A stretch of 64,000 nucleotides of DNA from Sphingobacteriales bacterium (GTDB lineage Bacteria; Bacteroidota; Bacteroidia; Chitinophagales; UBA2359): positions 1,240,001 to 1,304,000 of the forward strand of contig JADJJT010000002.1 in assembly GCA_016706405.1 (NCBI GenBank), given 5' to 3'. Of this stretch, positions 39,102-46,245 are shown piece by piece. The notes under the pieces are model-generated. The model saw nothing but the letters and a program-made list of their open reading frames with translations, was not told where the DNA came from and ran no database searches. The position numbers and the translations under genes are program-made. The number at the start of each line of letters is the position of its first letter. Positions within the stretch are counted from its first letter, which is position 1.

Positions 39102-39114
39102 GGCTACAACCTAT

Positions 39115-42100
39115 TTATTTAATAACTGCTATTTTTGCCATAAGCGTATTGCTGTTTGGCGAATACCAATATACATAATAAACCCCTGCTGTTAATTGTG
39201 GGGTGGCTACCAAAGTTTGCTTTTGGGCTACAGGTATTTGTAATAATAAAATACCTTTTGTGTCATAGATTTTTAATAAACCTTCGGCAGTAGGCGTTTC
39301 AACGGTAAAACTGCTATTGGTAGGGTTGGGATATACTTTTAGGGTGTTACTGGCGTTTGTCGGCATGGTTGGCGCATTTTTTTCGGCAATAGCGGGTATA
39401 TACACCTGTCTATTATATAGGGTATTATTAAAACACGCCAAGTATTGTTGCGCTACCATAGTGCCAAAACTGCCCATAAGGGTATCAGCTTGCTGCTGCA
39501 TACTGGGTAAACAACTGCTATTGGTTGGCAATGCTGCTACCCAAGGGCTATAAATTTGGTGCAACGCTTGTGCCTGCGGTTGGGAATTGCTGCCCACCAA
39601 ACCCCAATAATGCGCCGCACTATCGGCGTGGTTTTGCAGGGTATAATGCGCCATTAATGCCGTATTATTGGCAATATTGGGGTTGTTGCGTTGCCAATTT
39701 ATAGCGGCTGTGGTATTACCATGCGCCACATAATTTTGTACTAAGGCATTCCCCAGATTAGCAGCATAAGTACCCGTTTGGCTTATTTGGTTTTGTATAA
39801 TTGCTGCCAACCCTTGAGGGGTTTGTGCAAAACTACTTTGGCAAAATAAACCTTGTCCCTCGCAGTTTACTGTTGCATCAACAATTCCGGAAATTAAGGT
39901 AGGTTCAAAAGTGGCGGGGTCGTTTTGTTCGTAATGCACTACTACGGTATCAAGCCCCAAGTTTAATATGTGGTAGTTGGTGGTATCGGCTTCGGCGTGC
40001 CAGTATTCGTGTAGGGGGGCGTTGTTATTGGGGTCATTAAAGTCGCAATAGCCTTGTTCTTTTAGGTTTGCCAAATTTATAATGCCTGTTTCGGGGTCTA
40101 AGGCGTGGGCAATTAACCAGTCGGCTTTGTTTTGGCTGTTGTATTGGTTGCAGTCTAATTCAAGTGCTTGGTTGTCGCCGAGTAGTAAATTGGCTGCCCA
40201 AAAACTGCCCTCAAAAGCATTGCGCTTAATAGTGCCACCACCTAAGCCCGAGTTTAGCGTAATAATGCCGTGGGTGGCGTTATATTGTAGGCTGTCTTTG
40301 CTAAATACGTTGCCCTCTATATTAAACGCCGTACTGCCGTAGTTTAAAATGCCATAGGCTTGGTAAATAAGGTTGCTGTTTTGGGTTGTTTCGATACTTG
40401 GTATTTGGGTAAAAGTATTTTGCCTAATTTGGCTGAAACCGTTGCCGTTAAGGGTTATGCCACGCCGGGTTTGGGTAAATTGGTTTTGGTCTATAATTGC
40501 AGCATTTAAGGCAGTGCCGAACCCATAAATATCAATGCCTTTGTATAGGTTGGTAAAGGTGCAACTTTCGGAGGTAGGTGCCATATTTCCGTTACTCGCT
40601 AAGCTACCTATATTTAGGTGGCTGTTGGTAGCTACAATGCCAATACCTTGTTTATGGTATTGTAGGCTACTGCCAATAGTACCTGTTCGTTCAAATATAA
40701 TGCCTGTTAGGTTTAAGCGGCGCATACCGCTGGTATAAATACCAATATAGCCGGCATCGGGGTTAAACATAGCTGTTTCGTTACCTATAAATTGTTTACT
40801 AAAGGTAAACCGGCAATTTACAGCAAAAGTGCTATAAGCACTAAAGCTATATGGCTCAAAAACCACCCCTGCCGAGCAGTTTAAAAATTGCGTGTTAGTG
40901 GCGTTTATTACCCCCCCCGAGCGCATATATGCCAATGGGTTTCCGTTATTTTGCAAAAATGCTATTTTGCCAATATGTACACCAATATAGGCATTTTTAA
41001 TCAGGCTATTGTTGGCATTTAGTATGCCTTGTCGGGGTTGGTTGGTTGTGTCTTGTGGCAAAAATGGGTTGCCCAATAATACAATTCCCTGCCAATAGTT
41101 TTGGGTACAGGTGTCGCTGCTTAGGGTACTATTGGTTAGGTTTAGCGTAGCAGCGGTATCTATTTCAATGCCGCTTTGAGGGTCGGCAAAATGCAGGGTT
41201 AGGTTGTCAATGGTAAGGGTGGCGTTAGGGGCAATTTTAATAATACCCTTAATGCGGGCTACCCCCCCCGCAAAACTATTCATATCCCAAGTGGTGTTGG
41301 TGGTAATTAAGGGGTCAATCAAATCGTAAAAATTAGTGTCGTTAATGGTAATATTAGTGGTTGCTTGGCAGCCGGTTAGGGCATCTGTAAAAGTAAGGGT
41401 ATAGATACCGGGTTCATATACCTCAATAGTATTGGGCGTGGAGCCATCGTTGTCGGGTACCGACCATTCATAACTACCCAATAAACCGGGTGCGGTAATT
41501 AGGGTGGTGCAGGTATTTATGCTTTGGGCGATGAGGGTAATGATTGGGGCATTATTTATAATAACGGCAATGGCGGCGGTATTGGTGCAACCTTGTTGGT
41601 TGGTAATGGTAACGGTGTAAATACCTGTTTGGTTTACGCTAATGGTGGGGGTGGTTTCGCCGTTGCCCCAAAGGTAGTTGGTAATATTGGGGTCGGTGCT
41701 GGTAGCGGTTAAGGTAAGGGGCAAATTTGCTTGGCAAACGCTAATGGTATTATTGCCATTATTGGGGGTAATTTCAAGGGGTGGGGCGCCATCGGTTAGG
41801 GTAATACTGCTGCTATATTGGGGGCAGCCGGCTAAAGGCGGAGTAACGGTTAGGCTATAAGTACCTGCTTGGGTTACGGTAATGGTGGGGGTGGTGTCGG
41901 CGGTACTCCACAGCAAGGCGTCGGGTGGCGGTGGCGGTGTGGGGGTAATGGTGGCGGGGCTTTGGGGGCAAACGGTTTGCGGTTGGCTTTGTAAGCTAAG
42001 GGTTGTGCCGTATATATATAGGGTGTAATTATAGGTGTTTTGGCAGCCCGAGTAAATATTGGTAATGGTTATAACAACGGTATGAACGCCGGATTGGTTA

Positions 42101-45100
42101 ATGAGTTTGTTTTTGTTCAGTTTAACCTCCGGAAAAGAAATAACAAAACCTTCTACCCCGTTGTCGTCATCGGTTAAACAATATCCGGTAGTTTTTTTGG
42201 GCGTTAGTGCTATGCCGTCTATCACCCAGTTGGTAATTTCGGCACTATCGGTTGTGCTTACAAACCAATAATATTCTGGGTCTGTTTTACAAATTCTTAC
42301 AATATCGTTTTGGTTAATAGGGTTTTGCAGGGTATTGCCCTTAAAATTACTTATTTTGTTGTGGATTATGGTGGGGGTTATTGCCTCGTTAATAGTTATG
42401 GTGCTGGTGTTTGGGCAGTTTAAACTGGTATCTTTTGGGGTTATGGTAACATTGTAGGTTTGCGGGTAGGGTGGCGTTATAGTTATACTTTGGGTGGTTG
42501 CGTTGTTGCTCCATAAATAGGTTACATCGGTGGGCATATATTGGCATAAGGCAGTAAGGGTAAAAGTGTCGGTATCGGGGCATAAAGCCATAAGCCCGTC
42601 AAAAATACTATCGGGTTCGTTAAAGGTTATATTGGGTTGGGCGTTTGTTACCACCAAGGTATCGGTAGCGGTACAATCGGCGGCACTTGCTTGTAAAATA
42701 TAGGTGCCGGCTTGGGTTATAAGTTTGGTTGGGCTGCTGCTGCCGTCGTTCCAAAGGTAGGTTACGCCGGGCGGTTGTCCGGTGGTATCAACACCGGCGG
42801 TAAAATTAATAGCAGAGGGGCAAAGCCAAAGGTCGGGTCCAAGGTTTACTTTTGGTTCTATATTGTGGTATATTATTACAAAATTAAACAAGGTATGGCA
42901 TTGGGTCGTGTCGTTATAAAGGTTAATGCTCATATTAAAACTAGTGTCGTTTTCAACTAAGAGGGTATTGTTTGCCAATATATCGTTAATGTGCAAACCA
43001 AAGGCGTAGGTAAATTTGCAGGCGGCATTAACATCATAATAGCCATCGAAATAGCCATCGCTATTGGCATCTATATTGTGGGGCATGGCAATATCATTAA
43101 TTTTCCAAAACGCCTCAAGGGTGTCGAGGTGGTATTTATTGTTCAATGTTCGTTCTGTAAAAATGGTAAAAGGCAAGTCGTATTTACATATTTGTATGGT
43201 GTCGTTTTTAGTATCGCCAGGATACAGGTAAAAATTGGTGCTTTTACCACAATCGTTTGCATATAGAAACAATTTTTCTTTATCGGTATTGGTGGTAAAA
43301 TGCTGGTGGTAGGTGCAGCCGCTGGTATCGGTGGCAATAACACAAAACTGCAAAAGACCGTCGGCATCAATTACTATTTGGGCGGTATCTTGGTTGTTAA
43401 AGGCGGTTAATATGGTGGTTTTACCGGCGGCATCTGTTTTTCGCCATACAATACTTGTATAGGTGTTTGGGGTTAGATAAAAACTGAGTGAGGTTAAAAA
43501 ACAAGTATCAATGTTAAACTCATTGTTTGCCCAAGCAAAACCTATGGGGTTTACAAATCCGGATGGGGTATTTACGGTTAGGGTGTCGCTCCAAGCACTG
43601 GTATCGCGTCCGCTACAACTGCCATTAATTGCCCTAATAGTAAATTTATAGGTTGTATTTAAGGCAGCCATTTCAAAGGTGTAGTTTTGTGGGGTGGTGG
43701 GCAGCAACGAGTGGTCTATAATAGTATATGCAGGTATGGTATCGCTGTTAATATGGTAGGCAATTTGGTAGCTGTCGGCTTGGTTGCCCTGCCAATTAAA
43801 GGTAATGCTGCCGGGCGTATTGCAGCTAAGTACTAAACTATGCGGTGTTTCGAGGGGGAGTAAGTTGGTGGGTGCTGGTATCATAAATTTAGTGTTGTGC
43901 ATAGCAGTTAGTTGCTCGCAAGTTAAAGTTAGGGGTAAACCATCAACATAATCCATGGTGTTATTGGTTATTTCTTCGGGGTCGTTGCAATAGGTAAAAA
44001 ACGATTTTAGGTAGGTTTGCCGAGCTTTGTTGTTTACCCAATCTTTTTCAAAAACTGTACCACCACAATTAGTATTGGGGTTGGTATCGCTAAAATTATC
44101 CCAAGAACTTAGCCCCGGCCCTGTTTCCATTTCTTTTGATACAACTGTACAGGGGGCTGGACCGATATTATCATAACAACGATTTTCAGACTCATCGGGC
44201 GAAGATATCTCTTTCGGATTAAAATACGGACATTCTACTGCAGTTTTCCATTTTTCAATTACTATATCGGCAAGCAGTTTAAAACAGGGCTGGCAATCAA
44301 TACCCTTGTAGGTGGCCATAGCTTGAATTTCGGGCAGGGTGTAGTTTATGTTTCCGTCTGCGTCTAAATATTTGTTTATTAATTTTCTATCAATAGTATC
44401 GAGTAGTTGGGTTATAAGGCCTGCGGTACTTAAATTAATTTTGGAATTAGTTGCGTAGTCATCACAAACATTTAATATGTCAATGGTGTTTACTGCCTCT
44501 TCAATGCCAAATTTATAGGTATAGTACCAAGTATGGTCTAAGCCCATGGCGTGCCCGGTTTCGTGAAGCAGCAAAGAAGGGTTAGTTGGTGGCGAGTTTA
44601 CCGACCTAATGGTAATATGCCCGGCATTGTGGTAAGCATTTGCAATGGGTATGGTTGTGTTCGGCGAAAAAAAAGTAGGGAACAAAAATACCTCAATTTT
44701 GTCATCGCCTAAAAAGTTGTCGTTTTCAAATACAGAATCGGTTTGTTCCCATGTTAAAAAATGCACGGTATCTATTACATACCTAAATCCGGCATTGGGT
44801 TTAGGAGGCATTTTTTCGGCTATATTGCCCGTCCATACTTTAAAATTGGTATTAAATTTAGGGTTTGGTACGGTTAAATCGCCGTTGGCATCGTACTTTA
44901 ACGGCGAGTAGGTGCCCCAGCCCGTACATAAATTTGTAGGCTGCATAGTAGCTAACGCATAATTAGCCCTTGCAACTAATTCGGCAACATAGTCATAACC
45001 ATTATAAGTGTGGTATTTGCTAAAATCTTTAAATTTTAGGTTTAAGTGGTTGCCGGTAGCGGTATAGCCTTCGTCGCCAACAAAATAAAATTCAAGATGA

Positions 45101-45276
45101 GCATAGCGCAAACATTGTTCTTCGTAGTATTTCAACGTATCTGTATTGCAACTACCCTGCATTGGTTGTTGGCTTGCTTGACTATTTGTGCCACAAATTT
45201 TGTATAACGGTGCGTTTTCGGTCTCTTGCCCCCACACCCCAACATTGTTAATTATAAATAGCAAAACCATAAGCAT
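39115..45276 (-). CDS. Giant metzincin protease/beta-helix surface protein with T9SS sorting domain
   Basis: A 2053-residue secreted protein. Short signal peptide (MLMVLLFIINNVGVWGQ). The zinc-metalloprotease site HETGHAMGLDH near residue 236 fits the metzincin HExxHxxGxxH pattern. A fibronectin III-like domain lies near 480 (ITFNWQGNQADSYQIAYH). Several Ig/PKD-like modules of the 'YLWSNNATTQSITITPPYP...CPNTSTI' type span about 830-1320. A right-handed parallel beta-helix with NGF/GN repeats spans about 1335-1710. The sorting domain is at 1975-2053 (LKVYPNPTNSSFTVETPTAE). Probably a surface or released protease. The 5' leader holds five copies of an octanucleotide and a -7 box beyond it. The C-terminal fifth is duplicated at 34557-35930. 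A met two codons on (45270) is an alternative start. Confidence 0.9.
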   Translation of the reverse strand: MLMVLLFIINNVGVWGQETENAPLYKICGTNSQASQQPMQGSCNTDTLKYYEEQCLRYAHLEFYFVGDEGYTATGNHLNLKFKDFSKYHTYNGYDYVAELVARANYALATMQPTNLCTGWGTYSPLKYDANGDLTVPNPKFNTNFKVWTGNIAEKMPPKPNAGFRYVIDTVHFLTWEQTDSVFENDNFLGDDKIEVFLFPTFFSPNTTIPIANAYHNAGHITIRSVNSPPTNPSLLLHETGHAMGLDHTWYYTYKFGIEEAVNTIDILNVCDDYATNSKINLSTAGLITQLLDTIDRKLINKYLDADGNINYTLPEIQAMATYKGIDCQPCFKLLADIVIEKWKTAVECPYFNPKEISSPDESENRCYDNIGPAPCTVVSKEMETGPGLSSWDNFSDTNPNTNCGGTVFEKDWVNNKARQTYLKSFFTYCNDPEEITNNTMDYVDGLPLTLTCEQLTAMHNTKFMIPAPTNLLPLETPHSLVLSCNTPGSITFNWQGNQADSYQIAYHINSDTIPAYTIIDHSLLPTTPQNYTFEMAALNTTYKFTIRAINGSCSGRDTSAWSDTLTVNTPSGFVNPIGFAWANNEFNIDTCFLTSLSFYLTPNTYTSIVWRKTDAAGKTTILTAFNNQDTAQIVIDADGLLQFCVIATDTSGCTYHQHFTTNTDKEKLFLYANDCGKSTNFYLYPGDTKNDTIQICKYDLPFTIFTERTLNNKYHLDTLEAFWKINDIAMPHNIDANSDGYFDGYYDVNAACKFTYAFGLHINDILANNTLLVENDTSFNMSINLYNDTTQCHTLFNFVIIYHNIEPKVNLGPDLWLCPSAINFTAGVDTTGQPPGVTYLWNDGSSSPTKLITQAGTYILQASAADCTATDTLVVTNAQPNITFNEPDSIFDGLMALCPDTDTFTLTALCQYMPTDVTYLWSNNATTQSITITPPYPQTYNVTITPKDTSLNCPNTSTITINEAITPTIIHNKISNFKGNTLQNPINQNDIVRICKTDPEYYWFVSTTDSAEITNWVIDGIALTPKKTTGYCLTDDDNGVEGFVISFPEVKLNKNKLINQSGVHTVVITITNIYSGCQNTYNYTLYIYGTTLSLQSQPQTVCPQSPATITPTPPPPPDALLWSTADTTPTITVTQAGTYSLTVTPPLAGCPQYSSSITLTDGAPPLEITPNNGNNTISVCQANLPLTLTATSTDPNITNYLWGNGETTPTISVNQTGIYTVTITNQQGCTNTAAIAVIINNAPIITLIAQSINTCTTLITAPGLLGSYEWSVPDNDGSTPNTIEVYEPGIYTLTFTDALTGCQATTNITINDTNFYDLIDPLITTNTTWDMNSFAGGVARIKGIIKIAPNATLTIDNLTLHFADPQSGIEIDTAATLNLTNSTLSSDTCTQNYWQGIVLLGNPFLPQDTTNQPRQGILNANNSLIKNAYIGVHIGKIAFLQNNGNPLAYMRSGGVINATNTQFLNCSAGVVFEPYSFSAYSTFAVNCRFTFSKQFIGNETAMFNPDAGYIGIYTSGMRRLNLTGIIFERTGTIGSSLQYHKQGIGIVATNSHLNIGSLASNGNMAPTSESCTFTNLYKGIDIYGFGTALNAAIIDQNQFTQTRRGITLNGNGFSQIRQNTFTQIPSIETTQNSNLIYQAYGILNYGSTAFNIEGNVFSKDSLQYNATHGIITLNSGLGGGTIKRNAFEGSFWAANLLLGDNQALELDCNQYNSQNKADWLIAHALDPETGIINLANLKEQGYCDFNDPNNNAPLHEYWHAEADTTNYHILNLGLDTVVVHYEQNDPATFEPTLISGIVDATVNCEGQGLFCQSSFAQTPQGLAAIIQNQISQTGTYAANLGNALVQNYVAHGNTTAAINWQRNNPNIANNTALMAHYTLQNHADSAAHYWGLVGSNSQPQAQALHQIYSPWVAALPTNSSCLPSMQQQADTLMGSFGTMVAQQYLACFNNTLYNRQVYIPAIAEKNAPTMPTNASNTLKVYPNPTNSSFTVETPTAEGLLKIYDTKGILLLQIPVAQKQTLVATPQLTAGVYYVYWYSPNSNTLMAKIAVIK

Positions 45277-45300
45277 TACCTTTACAGTTTTTAAATTTTT

Positions 45301-45340
45301 TGGGCTGTTGGGCTGTTGGGCTGTTGGGCTGTTGGGCTGT
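45301..45340. repeat. Five tandem copies of TGGGCTGT in the giant's 5' leader
   Basis: Perfect octanucleotide repeat (unit on the transcript strand ACAGCCCA), 24 bp upstream of the ATG at 45276 and downstream of the -7 box, so it should be inside the mRNA leader. Unit number could change by slippage. Confidence 0.9.
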
Positions 45341-45357
45341 TGTAGAAGTTAAGCCTA

Positions 45358-45365
45358 CAAAATTA
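45358..45365 (-). promoter_or_regulatory. -7 box of the metzincin giant
   Basis: TAATTTTG on the minus strand, a full match to TAnnTTTG. A TTTT lies 19 bp upstream in place of the usual TTTG. Transcription would begin near 45350, upstream of the octanucleotide repeat. Confidence 0.5.
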
Positions 45366-45434
45366 AGAAAAAAGTTTTTCATTTAAAATGGTTTTTTTTG
45401 AAGTTAAAAAATTGGTTTGGTTTGTGGTTTTTTA

Positions 45435-45527
45435 TTCCGGATATTGTCTGAACCACTGATTTAGCGGATTAACGGATTAGGAGGATTTCACACCCTCCCC
45501 TCCTCGGAGGGGCGCAGGGGTGGGTTA
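45435..45527 (+). repeat. Dispersed 93-bp repeat, right copy bracketing the T9SS island
   Basis: Same orientation and length as 32873-32965, identical over its first 46 bases (TTCCGGATATTGTCTGAACC onward) and again over CTCGGAGGGGCGCAGGGGTG near the end, diverged in between. Together the copies flank all leftward T9SS genes at 32982-45276. Confidence 0.85.
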
Positions 45528-45550
45528 GTTTTCTATCGAGGGTAAGCTTT

Positions 45551-45617
45551 AACTCCGAAGGAGTGTAATGTTAATAGACAAAACGTAGAACCACAAACCC
45601 CCAACTCCGAAGGAGTT
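45551..45617. repeat. Two copies of a short palindrome (AACTCCGAAGGAGT)
   Basis: Copies start at 45551 and 45603. Each can form a 6-bp stem (AACTCC/GGAGTT, the first with a terminal mismatch) with a GAA loop, and each is followed by an ATGTTAAT or ACATTAAT-like tail. Likely a member of a dispersed Bacteroidota palindrome family. Confidence 0.6.
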
Positions 45618-45671
45618 GAACATTAATTTAGGCGAAGATAGACAGACGAGGCAATTTCTCTACTTGGGGGC

Positions 45672-45766
45672 GTGTTTGCAAGGACGGGGGGAAGTGGGGG
45701 CAAATACAAAGCGGTGAGCTGCGGCTTAGTATTTACCCCAGCGCTTGCTTAAAGTGTAGCAAGTGC
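45672..45766. other. GC-rich structured island with competing hairpins
   Basis: Hairpin 1: GTGTTTGC (45672) with GCAAATAC (45700-45707). Hairpin 2: GGGG-AAATAC-AAGC with GCTT-GTATTT-CCCC (45696-45739), 14 pairs, which excludes hairpin 1. Hairpin 3: GCGCTTGCT with AGCAAGTGC (45741-45766). This base composition is unlike the AT-rich spacers around it. No promoter box or T tract is obvious nearby. Confidence 0.55.
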
Positions 45767-45928
45767 CGGTGCGGGCGGTAGTAGCAAAACAAAAAACCAT
45801 AGCAAACGGCGGTTAAATTGTGAGCGAAAAATTAAGCCTTAATATATAGAAACGACTATATGTGGTAAATGTACGACACTTTATTTTAGCTTGTATGCAT
45901 TAGGCTAAAAAAAATCGTACTTTAACCA

Positions 45929-45952
45929 TGAAATTTCGGCAAGCTCAATTCA
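45929..45952 (-). repeat. Inverted copy of the 24-bp repeat found at 6584-6607
   Basis: The plus strand reads TGAAATTTCGGCAAGCTCAA and four more bases, exactly the reverse complement of 6584-6607. The surroundings (ATTAAACCACAAAAACG on the minus strand) also recall the other copy. Confidence 0.75.
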
Positions 45953-46097
45953 ACGTTTTTGTGGTTTAATGATTTGCAGGATTTTTTACCCCTCCATTGC
46001 TTGAGGGTTTCCAAAGGGTAGGTAGGGTGGGGGCAGCGTTAGGAAACTCCGGATACTTTAAACTCAACATATCTCTGCCAAGCTCGCAAAAAATAGT

Positions 46098-46105
46098 TAC
46101 CTTTG
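46098..46105 (+). promoter_or_regulatory. -7 box upstream of valS
   Basis: TACCTTTG, a full match to TAnnTTTG, 140 bp before the ATG. No clear -33 box. It implies a leader of about 135 nt, which contains the hairpin at 46145-46182. Confidence 0.5.
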
Positions 46106-46144
46106 CACCCAAAATAAACCCTTTACTTATTTTGTATAGCTACT

Positions 46145-46182
46145 AACCCCCGTAAGCGATTGAAGCACCGCTTATTGGGGTT
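46145..46182 (+). promoter_or_regulatory. Leader hairpin of valS
   Basis: AACCCCCGTAAGCG pairs with CGCTTATTGGGGTT (14 positions, one mismatch, one G-U) around a 10-base loop. There is no strong T run after it. It lies between the promoter box and the start codon of an aminoacyl-tRNA synthetase gene, a place where regulatory leaders are often found, but no T-box-like features were seen. Confidence 0.55.
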
Positions 46183-46245
46183 TATTTGTAAAACATCCCC
46201 ACATTTTAACGAATACCTACTTTATAATTACTGCTCTTATTTTTT

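Larger units (their letters stand above)
45277..46245. other. 969-bp intergenic block, repeat-rich, no gene
   Basis: From left to right: octanucleotide repeat and promoter of the giant; right copy of the 93-bp dispersed repeat; two AACTCCGAAGGAGT palindromes; a GC-rich structured stretch (45672-45766); the inverse copy of the 24-bp repeat (45929-45952); a C/G-rich repeat near 45990-46040; then the valS promoter and leader hairpin. No convincing protein frame on either strand. Confidence 0.75.
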
